Shown in pieces: positions 46,769 to 58,249 of a stretch of DNA of 64,000 nucleotides. Every line of letters starts with the position of its first letter. Position 1 is the stretch's first letter. This stretch comes from Crambe crambe (lineage: Eukaryota; Porifera; Demospongiae; Poecilosclerida; Crambeidae), in the NCBI GenBank assembly GCA_963924555.1, contig OZ004588.1:5704001-5768000 (forward strand), read 5' to 3'. The notes below the pieces were generated by a model. That model was given only the letters and a program-made list of their open reading frames with translations. It was not told where the DNA came from and made no database searches. The translations under genes were made by a program, and so were the position numbers.

Positions 46769-46930
46769 AGCCAACTAGCTGTACTTGCTTACAAAATTTA
46801 CTTACAGTACTGTTCTTGAAGCTAAAATAATAGCTAATGTGTTTTGATTTTTGCTTACTGCTATATTTGTTTTTGATTTTCGAATAACCTAATTTCCATT
46901 TCCGGTTTCCTGTTCCTCCCTTTATAAGTA

Positions 46931-47064
46931 CAGAGGATTTCACGGTCTTTGCAACTGCAAAAAGCCAGTCACATGACCAATAATTATGAGGAATCTGACC
47001 AATCAGTAGGTTTGAATTACTTCCGCTTATGGCTTTCCTGTGGCAAAGATCGTGAAATCCTCTG
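46931..47064. mobile_element. 134-bp MITE with perfect 6-bp target duplication
   Basis: It begins cagaggatttcacggtcttt and ends aaagatcgtgaaatcctctg, an inverted repeat of about 24 bp with one mismatch. It is flanked by taagta at 46925-46930 and again at 47065-47070. It ends 40 bp before the start codon of the transporter gene. Confidence 0.92.
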
Positions 47065-47104
47065 TAAGTACCCTACTAGCGCCCTGTATCAAATCTCATT
47101 CAGC

Positions 47105-50100
47105 ATGCAAAGATATCTATATGATTCCGATTCTCGTCATGTACAATCAGCCGAATGTGCAGTGCATATCCAAATAGAACCTGAGAAGATAAGCTTATTC
47201 CAGAACAGGCCAGAATCAGTTTCCAGTTGCAGGAAATGGATTATTGTGATCTGTTTATGGATTGCATATTTATCCTGCAATGCTGCTTTCTCAATGATAG
47301 CTCCATTCTTCCCAGAAGAGGTGTCTAGCTAACTATTTGATATTCCTTTCCCCTCACTGCACTGACCTTCTGCAGGCAAAACAACAAGAGGGGGTTACCC
47401 CTATCATTATAGGTGTAATTCTCGGTTCATCTCCTCTTTGTGTGGTTATTTTGTCTCCCATCTTCGGCTATCTGGTAAGAAGTTCAGATTACTTTGTAGC
47501 ATGAACCTGCCACTCTGTATCATTAAAGCTATACTTAGCAACATGTGGTGTTAATCTTGGTTTGTATCCTCATAGGTACCTCATTTTGGTGTCAAATTTA
47601 TGATTTTGTCTGGCCTGCTTCTAATTGGAGTATCTTTTGCGATACTAGGGTAAGCAATAAACTCATGTATGAAAAGGAATTTGTGAACTGACATGGTTTA
47701 TAGAGTGATAGTGATGTTAATCTTAACCACAAGTAGGCTATGGTCTCACACATACTTATTTAGGAGCAAAGGTTGGTTGAATTATTTAATAGGTTTGTGA
47801 TGCTCCTGTCTCCATCCTGGGTGTTCATCATGCTTTGTATCTTACTACGAATGACACAAGGAACTGGTAGTGCCTTCGTCTTCACAGCCACCTTTGCAGT
47901 ACTGCCCAAGCTTTTCCCAAACAATGTGGGAACAATCTCTGTAAGAATGTTCTAGAATACTGATGGCTAAAAAGAATGGAATCTCTCACTATCAGGGGCT
48001 TTTTGAAGTTTCTGTTGGACTGGGTTATGCTGTTGGACCTCCAATAGGAGGGCTTTTATATCAGGTAAGTACTGAGGGTATTATACTGAAAGTAAAATTC
48101 AGTGAACAAGCGCAGCGAGCGAGCTGACTTTCAGGTCATGACTCATTGAAATTGTAGATTATATGTATATATCTACACTCCACTAGGGGGTCGAATGAGA
48201 GGGTGCTATTATATTTATTACGTATATACCTTCTTCTGGTTCCATCCTTTGCAATACAGTGAAGTCACTGCTAAAGCTTCGCTTGCCACACTGCTTTGCA
48301 GGCTCCGGGCTTAGGTATAATGGTACATATCCTGCAACACTAGTGCATAATGTGCTCCATTTGTAATTGCTTGATTGATTTCTACATGGCTTAGGTATAA
48401 TGGTACATATCCTGCAACACTAGTGCATAATGTGCTCCATTTGTAATTGCTTGATTGATTTCTACCTTATAGCATGGTGAATAGTAAGTGGATTGTAGGC
48501 ACTAGGCTTATCCAAGTACAGCATGCTGCTGCCATAACCTCAACAGCAAAGATTTGAAGCATAAAATGAATTAGGCTAGAGCCTACTGTCCATTGCAGGT
48601 TGGTTGTCAGGAAGGTTAGGGGTATAAGTGTGTCCTATGGTTTACACAACTGCATGGATTGAATAGGACATGAAAGGATCAGGTTTCTTAGGTCCTTGTA
48701 AGCCACTACCTATTTCTCATTCCTTGTGGACAACCATCCTGAAATCTACGGTATCAACTCTAAAAGAACTTGCTCGCTATCAAATTTTGCACATTGCCCT
48801 TACTGGGCGTAATTCAAAGAAACTGTAAGACTTCCATTCCAGTGGAGTAGGAAAGGGGGCAGCAATAATAATATGAACAGCTAACTTGAGTATATTGAAA
48901 ATTATAGCACCAAGGACCAAGCACCGTTAATTTGTGATATTGCTAAAGAATTTATTCAATGTAATGACAGAAGGATTGATTACTTTGGACATTTTAAAAT
49001 ATTTGTTGCTATTATAATTATTACTGTGATTAACTTATTATTGTTCCTGCCCCCCAATAAATTTCCTATTCCTACTCCACGTATACTGCATTCTGAACCA
49101 CATCCTCCAATGTGGTTTCCACTGGTACAATCATTTAGCTTGGAGGTTTCAAGCTTCCTTTCATTGCTACTGGTGCTTGTGTCTTGTTCTTCATCATTCC
49201 CTGTGCCCTACTGCTCAGGAGAGATGGTAAGTCCCTGTTCATTATAGTGTCAGATGGTCAATGGATATAGTGTATAATAATATAGATTCAGCCCAAGAAA
49301 AAGTTCCTTCATTGAAGCTGGTATTTAAAGTCCTTACCAGCTTAGTCTTCTTTGTGTTAGGTAAGAATGACAACCTCACAGTTAGGTACATCATGAATTG
49401 TTCTTGGTTTCTTACAGTGCTAGCAAATATCTTTTCCATAATGTCTTTTTCTTTCTTTAATCCAACATTGGAACCCTTCCTCATTAACAAGGTATCATAA
49501 TTATTTTATTATTACCATTATACCAGTTCTTTCCTTTCTCAATTATGAAATGTAGTGCAATGTCATAATTATGTTCTCTCACACTCTCTCCTTCTCAGTT
49601 TAAATTGACTCCACTTAAAATTGGCTTTGTGATGTTTTCTGGACCTGGAGCGTACATGATTTCTGCACTCCTGGTTGGAAGGCTCTCTGATAAACTGGTA
49701 AAATAGGCATGAATCGGGGGGGGGGGGGGGGGGGGGGGAGCATGCTCTCTCAACTGGTAGTGTGTATCACATGCAGGGTCCAAGATATTTCATTATAAGT
49801 GGATTCTTGGTGTTTGGAATTGCCTATTTCTTTGTTGGACCCGCAGACTTCATAGGGAAACCGTGAGAGAATCTTATACCTCTTTCAGTCACAACATTAA
49901 TTTTATCTCTCTACAATGCATTCTACAGGAAACTGTGGCTTACCATAGTCAGTTATGCAGTTATCGGAGTGGGAGGTGCTATGGCCCTTGTCCCAATCTA
50001 TCCTAGTATGCTGTCAATAGCCAAGTAACTATCTAATAATTATGTAGTAATTTACTCTAATCAGTATTCTGGAATCTAATCAGTATTCTCCCTTGATAAT

Positions 50101-50651
50101 TCTTCTAGTCAGTATTCTCCCTTGATAGTCAGTATACTCAGTGGAAAAGGAGGTACTGGGAGAATATTGTCAGTATTCTACCTTGATAATCCTTCTAGTC
50201 AGTATTCTCCCTTGATAGTCAGTATACTCAGGTACTAGGAGAATATTGCTAGTGATCAGTGCTGTTGGATGCATAAGGATGTGTTAATTAATGTTCATAG
50301 GAGAGAGTTAAAGGATGATAATAGCATACCTGGTTTGACGGCTGTTATCTCTGGTATAATCTCCTCTTCTCTTTCATTTGGGTGAGTCTAAGGAAAATGT
50401 TAGCATCTCTCTCCCGGTAATTTTGATTTTGTGCTTATAGGGAATTCATAGGACCCCTGATAGGTGGAGCATTAGCTGAACACTTTTTATTCTCTTCGAG
50501 TACTGTGTTCTTCGGTGAAGTTCTCCTGGCAGAGGTACATGTACATAATCCCTTTGCTATTTTGTTGTAACCACTTTTATTTAAACCTTAATAGGGATTT
50601 CTGTTGCTAGGAGTTACAATAGTGGACAAATGCATCAAGACTAAGCAATGA
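47105..50651 (+). CDS. SLC18B1-type major-facilitator transporter, complete 14-exon gene
   Basis: Human SLC18B1 is a vesicular polyamine transporter of the major facilitator superfamily; this is the closest family I recognise. Exons are 47105-47320, 47376-47474, 47576-47649, 47793-47940, 47996-48064, 49139-49226, 49286-49360, 49418-49491, 49599-49697, 49777-49862, 49929-50024, 50301-50381, 50441-50534 and 50595-50651. Phases agree at every junction and encode 451 residues, close to the family's usual length. Features in order are a hydrophilic N-terminus of about 55 residues, FSMIAPFFPEE at the first helix, IIGVILGSSP, LPKLFPNNVGTISGLFE, GLGYAVGPPIGGLLYQ, a mid-loop QEKVPSLKLVF, then GPGAYMISALLVGRLSDKL and GEFIGPLIGGALAE. 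About twelve membrane helices are expected. The start at 47105 is the first in-frame ATG with a plausible exon. Substrate and membrane location are inferred from the family only. Confidence 0.93.
48308..48467. repeat. 80-bp tandem duplication
   Basis: The unit ggcttaggtataatggtaca through attgatttctacat occurs at 48308 and again at 48388, nearly identical. It lies in the fifth intron of the transporter gene. Confidence 0.95.
48594..48752. mobile_element. short inverted-repeat element, copy 2
   Basis: Reverse-complement copy of 17120-17290, sharing tcctatggtttacacaactg and ctatttctcattccttgtgg. The ends tactgtccattgcaggttgg and ccatcctgaaatctacggta form the inverted repeat. It lies in a transporter intron. 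Confidence 0.8.
49717..49739. repeat. poly-G run
   Basis: About 22 G residues lie in the intron after the exon ending at 49697. Confidence 0.95.
50060..50260. repeat. tandem repeats with agtcagtattctcccttgat core
   Basis: Two larger units (about 50100-50170 and about 50190-50255) share tctagtcagtattctccctt and agtcagtatactcag in the transporter intron before the exon at 50301. Confidence 0.9.
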
Positions 50652-51626
50652 ATATTTCTTTAAGTCAAAAGCATGTCTTCATTCAATGTCGTGTTGACAT
50701 GTAATTTTTTTATGATCATACTGTTTTATTCATGAGGCTGTTACCCACAAATCAAGTAGGAGTACACGTTTGAGAAAGATGAAGTTGTCAGGGTTTCGTA
50801 CAGGATTTTTTCATGGGGGGGACAACTGTGTGGCCATTAAGCCACAGAAAGGGGGAGGGTGGAGGACCTGGAGCACAAAAGAAAATTCTACGTACTGAGT
50901 AAGGCAGAGGCTCTGGGATAGCTAGTGGCAATAGGGCTATGAAAACATTTTCGGCCACAAATACTTCAAGGCCACCACCTATTCCTGCCTGATGTAGGAC
51001 AATAATTATTGTTCTACAAACTACTGTATAACCACCAATGGCCATACTTGAGAGAGTTGGTAGGTAAGGGGGGAAGGCTTCACATGCAACCTGTGAACAA
51101 TAGTAGTTACGCCCCTGGAATATCCTACTAATTTGGTTCCCAGTGATGAAGAATTGAAGATACACTATAGCTAGCTACTAAAAAACTATGTAGAGACTCA
51201 AAATATCAATGATTGACTGGCATGATTCCTGTACAACTTTGCCAATTGTTTGAGGAGCTATTAGGTACAAAAATTTTAGGCTCTCAAAAGATTCAGCTAC
51301 AAAAAAATTTAATACCCATTGCACAGTCATTCTCATAACATGATTTTCTTACCAGTGGCTAAACCTCCTGCCAATCTTTCTCCAACAGGGATTGCTTTTC
51401 TAAATTATGTGTCCTGGCGAGTGACACATGCAGCTATCTTAGTATTCTCAGCCATTTTGCTTTGCATGGTATCCAAATGGATGTGCACTTGGATACGCAG
51501 ATACGGCGTCATAGGGTGGAATGTCCCCCTCTTAGAATGACCCGGGGGTCATTTTACCCTAGGGTGAAGTGACCTGGGGTCACTCTAAACTAGGCTGGAA
51601 TGACCCCCCGGGTCACTCAGCCCTAC
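50652..51626. other. no gene recognised; 3' flank of transporter gene
   Basis: A minus-strand ORF at 51165-50788 has no recognisable domain. Near 51515-51620 a palindromic cluster of gggtcat/atgaccc boxes occurs (gaatgacccgggggtcattt). Confidence 0.5.
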
Positions 51627-52130
51627 AGGAACAAGTGTAAGAAAAATATTAATTTTTTAACAAGGAAAATTATGGTGCCACATACTGTAATGGCTAACCA
51701 TTGAAATACATTCATGGGGAACTCTACAAGCTACTGTGCAAGGAACTAGCTATAGCAAAGGAGAGAAATAACTAATTGACAGCCTTCAAAGAGAAGGCTA
51801 TCTAGCTATGTGGAAAGTGTTTCATGAACTTTTTAGCAGGCTAAGTGGACATGGATACTGAAATCTGATTGGCGGTCGTTGCATGACACAGAGTCACACC
51901 AGAAAAGAAAGGTAAAGGGTTGGCCCTGCCAGACTAGCAATGGCATATGGTGACCACACACCTTTTTTTTCTTCTTACCTTAAAAAATAATGAAAAAAGA
52001 GATCCAATAGATTTTGCAATAAAATCAGCTAACTCCAGCTGTCGATCATTGCCGATTAATTCTCTCAGATTCTTCAGAATGTTTGTCTCAGCTTTGCTGT
52101 TAGAAGCTCCCTTCTACCTCAATTTTGACC
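51627..52130. repeat. partial duplicate of the 36.99-38.53 kb region
   Basis: Blocks match 36,991-37,094, 37,413-37,614 and 38,254-38,530 in order and orientation, from acaggaacaag to agctcc. The two insertions of the original copy are absent. Part of the coding exon 1 of the large minus-strand gene is included. Confidence 0.9.
51985..52128 (-). pseudogene. exon 1 fragment of the ARM/HNH/MYND-like gene
   Basis: The minus strand reads GASNSKAETNILKNLRELIG followed by NDRQLELADFIAKSIGS. It is clearly the same as exon 1 at 38344-38560, with a few substitutions and an eight-residue-scale deletion. The N-terminal codons and the downstream exons are missing, so it cannot make a product. Confidence 0.88.
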
Positions 52131-52367
52131 AGGCCAACTAAATATCCCGCGCATGCGCAAATGGGCGTGGTCATATTGTCACGTGTGAATTATATAATCA
52201 TCACCTAATGTCAGCTGTCAAAACTCAACTAACATGGAAAATCTCCTACACAAAAACACCAGATAACAGGACACAATGCCAGACAGGTTTGGACACTGCA
52301 CAAATAATTACACCACAGAAATAATAACACTTAGCTACACATAACTAGAATGAAAGTACAAAAATAA

Positions 52368-53540
52368 TTATTGTTTGGCAACACTGCCATATCCACCACA
52401 CTCATCAGGGACTAATGGTGCATTCTCGGTTGTGATGTGAGTGAAGTTGTTAGTGTAGGGTACCTGAAAGTAGGTGCTGCTGGGTGGAGATACACGAGTA
52501 GATGCAGGAAATGTGGGTACAGCATGAGTGGAAAAGACTGGATTTTGTTGGAAGTGAACAACACGTTTATTCTTTGTTTTCTGCTTCATACTGAGACAGC
52601 AGGGAAACCTCCGCATCTTTTCACACAAAATAGATTTACAGAGTTTGCCCACTGGATAAAAACAAAGTAGAAATGCTACTGGGAATAGTAGCAGGCTGGT
52701 TGGATATGTGATTGCAATCGAAAGCCAGATGGAAAAATGCTGATAGTTGCTAGTCTTTGCAGTTATCATGCGAATGCTAAGAGCAATCACCACGACAATA
52801 ATATACATCAGAAAGCATATCATAACCACAAAGGTCTTTTTTAGTAGCAACCTTGCTTCATGAAGTGTGACAGGGAGCTGATAGTACACCACAGCAATTG
52901 CAATCATCAAAATTATACTAATGATACCGCCTGACTCGTAAAAGATGTGTCCATGAAAGAGTTGAGCCATCAAGCCAGACAGAGTCAGTTTACAGTTTTC
53001 ATCCAGTGCCCTAATCCAGCACCAGGCACCAGCTAATCCATAGTTATTGGTAAAATATGGTACTGATGCATATGCAAAAGTGAGTACCAATGGTATTACA
53101 ATGTATGAGATTTCTAGCAATATCCTGCGACATCTGGACTGCAGAAACCGTGGGACAGTATTCCCTTTAGCCAAGTATCTAACCAGGAAAAAGAGGTATA
53201 TCATTATTCCTACCGTGAACACAAAAAGAACAATCCCAGTCCAGTTATAGATGAATGCAATCCATGTACAAACTCTTTCTTGTCCTGGATATTTAAAGTG
53301 ATGCTCAATAGAAGCTCCAAGAAAGAGTTCTCTTATAGCTGTAGCAACCATCAAATAGAGGAACAACCTTTGGAGCACACTCTTGTATGCTTTACTGATA
53401 AGTAGAAACAGAATCACAATTAAGGAGACGAAACAACACACTGCTCCAGTTCCACTGAAGGAAAGGTTGATAGTGATCAAGTCATCTGTTGTCAAATTTG
53501 AGCAATTGCTGAAGAATTGAGATCCTCTATGATCATCCAT
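52368..53540 (-). CDS. seven-transmembrane receptor, single exon, 390 residues
   Basis: The start at 53540 gives a short extracellular N-terminus with two N-glycosylation-type sites (NCSN, NLS). Seven hydrophobic segments follow: about residues 30-52, 60-78, 91-118, 140-162, 200-222, 236-260 and 273-298. Cys near 91 (RVCTWIAF) and the Cys of WCWI before the fifth helix are placed like the usual receptor disulfide. The sixth-helix region contains MICFLMYIIVVVIALSIR. The cytoplasmic tail of about 90 residues has KMRRFPCC, a possible palmitoylation site, and ends GYGSVAKQ. There are no introns. The layout suggests a G-protein-coupled receptor outside the rhodopsin class, perhaps related to the cAMP-receptor/secretin-like groups. 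The ligand is unknown. The gene stands alone between the duplicate segment and the 5.8-kb element. Confidence 0.85.
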   Translation of the reverse strand: MDDHRGSQFFSNCSNLTTDDLITINLSFSGTGAVCCFVSLIVILFLLISKAYKSVLQRLFLYLMVATAIRELFLGASIEHHFKYPGQERVCTWIAFIYNWTGIVLFVFTVGIMIYLFFLVRYLAKGNTVPRFLQSRCRRILLEISYIVIPLVLTFAYASVPYFTNNYGLAGAWCWIRALDENCKLTLSGLMAQLFHGHIFYESGGIISIILMIAIAVVYYQLPVTLHEARLLLKKTFVVMICFLMYIIVVVIALSIRMITAKTSNYQHFSIWLSIAITYPTSLLLFPVAFLLCFYPVGKLCKSILCEKMRRFPCCLSMKQKTKNKRVVHFQQNPVFSTHAVPTFPASTRVSPPSSTYFQVPYTNNFTHITTENAPLVPDECGGYGSVAKQ

Positions 53541-53965
53541 CTTTATTGTCTAGCTAGGTAGCTATAAGCTGAAACTTCCTAAAGTGGCCAGGAATTTACT
53601 TGAACTCGATATGATTGATAAATGACTAGCTATATAGTATTGTGGTTAATGTGGGCATTTTTTTTCTATACTATAGCTACACATGCATGACTGTGGCAGT
53701 CTTATTAGGTAGCTAATACCCACTAGCTAGTGATATTTTAATTCCAAACACCTGCAATAACACTTGACTGCTCTTAATTCAGTATAGCTATAGGGTCGGT
53801 CGTGTTATTTCGTTTGAAATTGGGAAATAGGGTAACTAACTTTCTTTTTTTAAACCCTATACATACCAGCTATATAGCTAATAATTGTTTTCCTTCAGCT
53901 AACTATACATAGCTCATGTAGCTATAGCTGTACTAAGTCACCTAATGTAGCTAATGTCTATATAA
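53541..53965. other. receptor 5' flank, no gene recognised
   Basis: AT-rich with tagctatagct repeats. It should include the receptor promoter, but no specific element is recognisable. Confidence 0.4.
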
Positions 53966-54116
53966 GGCCATGGACTGTTAATGATATTCATGTTTCTGGT
54001 CAGGAATTCCCCACAAAACCACGCGGGCGGGCGGTGATTATTATCATTATGTCATTATTACAACCAGAATGAACCATTAAAAAACCCACAATGCTATAAT
54101 ACACAAAACATAAAAT

Positions 54117-57100
54117 TTAGCTTCTTCTTTTCACTGGCTCTTTATTTGCACAGTCAGAACACTGAGGGTAGGACTTCTCTTTCATCACCAGATTCTGGTT
54201 GGAACAACAATAAATGCAAATATTTTCATAAGTTCCAACAGAATAGTATAGCTTTTCAACTGGCTGGTAGCATTGTACGATCCTCATGGCCACACCATCT
54301 CTCAATTTACCTTCCAAATCAAGGTCATCCAATTGGGCTCCACAGGTGTAAGTAAATTCATCAAGCAAGTTCTGGAGGTACTTTCTCTCTGATGGCGTTA
54401 GCTTGAATTTGCTATACACCAGCCGCCACATTTCACATTCCTCACATTGCATCATCAGATTGGCATTCTTCACATGCTGCACACTAGCACTGAATGGAAG
54501 TGACTTTTGTTTTGACTTCTTAGCCTGAAGACTAGGCCTAAACTCTTCACTGGTGGATGTGCCGAATACGTCAAGAAAAGGTTTATAATGTCCTCCTTCT
54601 CCAGGCACTGGATCTGGTAGATGGCACAGAAGATCAAATTTCTCCATAGGCATACGAATAGGCTTGCACATGGTACAAGTAGATCGGCCACACTTCTTTA
54701 CTGTAAAAAAATAATGGCGTGACTTACAGCAGTGAGATAAAAAGTCAACCAATTTCTTATGACTCTCAAGGGATTTCTTGCGATACTGTTCGCCATGCTT
54801 CAAAGTGTTGTCAACACTTTCTAAGACAGACCACATCTCTTCCATGTTGTGATCAGATGCTGCAGAAAAGACTTGAAAGGTCTTGCTATGCAATTCAAGC
54901 CGCTGCAAGATGTCAGAGAGAAGGATCTTGACAGGTGCAATGCTATCCATGATGCCTGGAATCAAATCTGGCATTTTCTCTCCAGCTTGACGTAACTGAG
55001 ACATGTTGTTGCATCTCAAAACTGCAGCCTCGTGTTCTGGACTCATCTGTCCTCGCATCATTCCAACACATTGTAATCCAAGATTTATAATTGACATAAT
55101 CCTCTCTGCTGGATTGCGCCACGAATGGCAAGGTGCAGTCCTTGCTGCACATAAAAAATCGAGGTCTAACTCCAAGAAAATTGCAATGAGGCTTAACTGC
55201 ACCGAAAGGTAGGTAATTCGGTGGTCAGGACCACCATCACTGTAAATAAACAAAAGAGATTTTTCATTTAGAAGGTTTCCATTCCTAAGCACATTACAAA
55301 GTTCAGTAATGTGCCTGTGGGGAGATGAGGGTTCAAAAGTACCTTCTTTCAATCCAACAACAACAGTACCATCATACCATGATTCTGATACGTCATCAGG
55401 TATATCAATTGCAAAAATGACAGAAGGGATCATGTTCAGTTTGGTAAAATCATGATCTCCAACTTCGAACATCTCATTTTTTCGGACAAGCACTCTTCTC
55501 CCTCGTTCAGCAGCTGCAACCGGGTAGTTTGGTTCACCAATTTTAATCTTGTGTTTATCGTCCATACAAATAAATACACTGTGTTCTTTGAACTTGACTG
55601 CATATTCTCTTTGATACCGAAAAATTGCAGCTGCGTAATGGGAATCTTCATGCTCCTTCCTGAATTGGCGTGCTTGAACCATATATTTGACATTGAATCG
55701 TCCGGTGTACTGCAGTCTGCTCTTAGCATGCATGGTTTTTGGCCAAAACTGCAAGCTAAGCCATGAACGGGAAGGTATGGGTGTTGATGGGGGACACCTA
55801 GCTGTGACCTGCTGAAGAAGATCCCGGACAGATAATACCCTGGCAAGATGAGTTACACTGGTATGTCTTCGTTCATCCACTGCTAAGCCAATGTCTTCTT
55901 GAAGGAATTTCTCACACTCAGTCCAGAAGATATCGTACTTCGTACCATGGCCAGTGTTATGGCTTCTCAGATCCATGATGATGTCAGGGTCTTCCAAATC
56001 AACATACATCTTAACCCTCTTGTCTACCTCTTCTTCAGACAGATTTGAGGCTGCTGAAGCATCACCTATGCATGTAACAAGATATACACACATGAAGCAC
56101 TATTAGGCCACTCCTATGCAGACAGGTAACAAGGTGTTGAATAGAAGTCACCCACACTACATGTATGTATACTCACCAGTGAGGGTGCGATAGATGTGTC
56201 TCATGATAGCAGGTTTTACAGAAGAGGTAAGTCTGCCAAACAAAGAAAATACTTCTCTTCTCATTGCCCTTGTATGAAATTTGGGAATGTCTTTCTTAAT
56301 ATTTTCAATCACAGGTTGGCACTGTGAAAAGGATAAGTCTGATATGGATTGAACTTTCCAGACGAAATTGAGATTTCCAACATTGTTCCCATGAGTATAG
56401 GTGAGTAATGCTGTGGGAAACTGAAGACCACTGGATTTAAGTGTTTTGAAGTAGGTGTACTTCTCTTTAGGGTCACTTGGAGAATACTCCTCAACTGAAA
56501 CAGGTACAAGTTCAGGTTGTGATTTTAAGTGGTTGTGAAGCTTTTTGAGTGTCTCTGACACCAACTCACAATGAATTACAGGCAGGAATTGGAACAAAAG
56601 GTGCTCTGATATTTCACGCACTGGAAATGATAAAGATTGGTTGAATATTACCTTCTTGCAACTTCTTTGAAGGTAGCTAGAGTAATCATCAATACTTTTT
56701 GTGAGTTGTTCAATGTCAACTTTGATTCCACTCCAGTAATCACGGCTCCAGTAGGCCCCCTGAAGACACATAAATAGATGAGAAGACAAAGATTTCAGGA
56801 TTTGAGCAGACATGTTTCCTCTCTCACGCTTTCTGTGCTTAGAGAGTTCGGGACAATTGTAACCCATGAATGAACTGAAAGTGCTGGGTATAGAGTAACC
56901 TTGTTTGCCGAAGACATCATGCTGACCATCCACGTACCACAAAGCATTTGTGAGGGCTTGCACAAGACTAACACCACATGAAGCAATTTCTCCACTTCTC
57001 CACTTACAATTTTTGTTGGAAAGAAATTGAATAACATCATTCCATAGTTTTTGTTTGTTGGTTCTACTGGAGATGGTAGACAGTGTCTACAAAGTTCCTT

Positions 57101-57520
57101 TTGAGCTTTCATCATCACTTCAAACGCATTTTTTTTCTAAAAAACAAAATAATTTTCATGATAACAAGCTAGATTCACAGTAGCATATAGTAGATCATGC
57201 CTAGCTAGCTAGCTATATATGCCTACCTCAACAATCACTTCTGGTTCTTCAGTTTCTACTGTAAACCTCACAAAATTCCCAAATACGCTGGAAACATCCG
57301 TAATGGTGAGTGAAGGATCCACCTGATCCAGCATTTCCTTTGCTTTTCCAACGTGGACTTGACTCATCCGGCAACTGTCACTGGCAGGACACTTACACTT
57401 CACCTCAGACTCGAAAAAAGACTGGTAACTGTGTGATGGGGGGTGGACAGAGACTATCTGCCACGGAAGAAGTGTCATCTTGGATGAGCTGCAATACACA
57501 CTGTAGTTCAGCAATGTCAT
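54117..57520 (-). CDS. DDE-transposase-like protein of 1,050 residues, intact three-exon gene
   Basis: Minus-strand exons are 57520-57227, 57086-56177 and 56065-54117. The junctions have GT/AG borders, agree in phase and leave no stop. The N-terminus has CKCPASDSC. The middle (residues 99-401) has NKNCKWRSGEIASCGVSLVQ then ALTNALWYVDGQHD. The third exon has a possible RNase H-like core: FICMDDKHKIKIGEP (Asp570/571), FIYSDGGPDHR (Asp678) and SWRNPAERIMS (Glu722), with Asp678 and Glu722 separated by 43 residues. The C-terminus is Cys-rich: CGRSTCTMCKP, CEECEMW and CIYCCSNQN with CSDC. Family knowledge says such D-D-E spacing catalyses strand transfer; that these residues do so here is inference. 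It fills the left part of the 5.8-kb element and is the only mobile-element gene in the window without a visible lesion. I do not recognise a named superfamily. Confidence 0.85.
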
Positions 57521-57720
57521 GATGAGCGCTGCTAAATCGCAAGTATATGGCTAAATCTTAGATAATTAGACTACGTACACAGGATTGGAAACAATTATTC
57601 GCGCGCGGACCATGCGCGTTGCGCCAAATTATTGCAGCTGTTTACAGTGTGTGGTTTGTTTCTCTAAGTGTGTGGCTTGTTAGTGCTTGTATAGCTGGAG
57701 AAAACCTGATTTACAAGGTA
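57521..57720. promoter_or_regulatory. probable bidirectional promoter of the 5.8-kb element
   Basis: It lies between the minus-strand gene start and the plus-strand companion. It contains a GC-rich core (cgcgcgcggaccatgcgcgt) and one copy of a 37-bp sequence that recurs inverted at 59664-59700. The promoter role is inferred from position. Confidence 0.45.
57557..57593. repeat. 37-bp inverted repeat, inner copy
   Basis: cttagataattagactacgt through acacaggattggaaaca occurs here and, perfectly inverted, at 59664-59700. In the outer copy it lies next to the right arm of the transposon. Confidence 0.95.
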
Positions 57721-58249
57721 AAATTGTGTTGTTATTGGCTAGCCAGTGGTAAGAGACCTAGCTATGATCTAGCTAGCTCTATCAGCTAGCTGGCTACTGC
57801 TAATTTACAGTGCTAGAGACCTAGCTAGCTAGCTATTAACTGAAGCTTACATGACCACTTCATTGAGCTTAATTGCTTTAACTATAGATCCTAGTGGAAT
57901 TATTGTCCAAGTTTTGCAACAAATTGTGAAGACTAAGATGTTCTCTCATCCACACAATATTGCTGTTCGAGAAATTGCTACTGCAGCTCTTGAGTGGTGC
58001 ACAAATCCTTCAAGCTATGAAATGTTGAATTGCTTCTAATAAAATTACTTGACCCTCATCCCTTAGAGAAAATACAACGAATTATGTGGGGGCAGTACCA
58101 TAAAATTAGAACCACCACAGAGTTTCAGAAAATCTGAAAAGACTTTTTTTTGTCAAGCTGGTATAGCAATCACCCCTCCTGTACTAAAAAATTACAGATG
58201 TGTTAGCTATTTGAACGAGTAATTCCTAATAACTGCCCTATTTCAAGTG

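Larger units (their letters stand above)
43209..46915 (+). mobile_element. MULE-like element 2
   Basis: The proposed ends are ttataaaaccaggaaagggg with aattggaaatgg on the left and ttccatttccggtttcctg with tccctttataag on the right. The inverted match is imperfect. It lies about 80 bp beyond element 1 and contains one transposase-type gene. The boundary calls are weaker than for element 1. Confidence 0.6.

Noticed and set aside
50788-51165. minus-strand ORF of 125 codons
   Set aside because: It has no domain, paralog or splice signals supporting it and lies in the 3' flank of the transporter gene.
57087-57150. alternative 5' extension of the second DDE-gene exon (KAQKELCRHCLPSPVEP frame)
   Set aside because: That frame does not continue into the conserved KWRSGEIASCGVS segment. 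The TGTAG acceptor at 57087-57091 gives a phase-consistent join instead.
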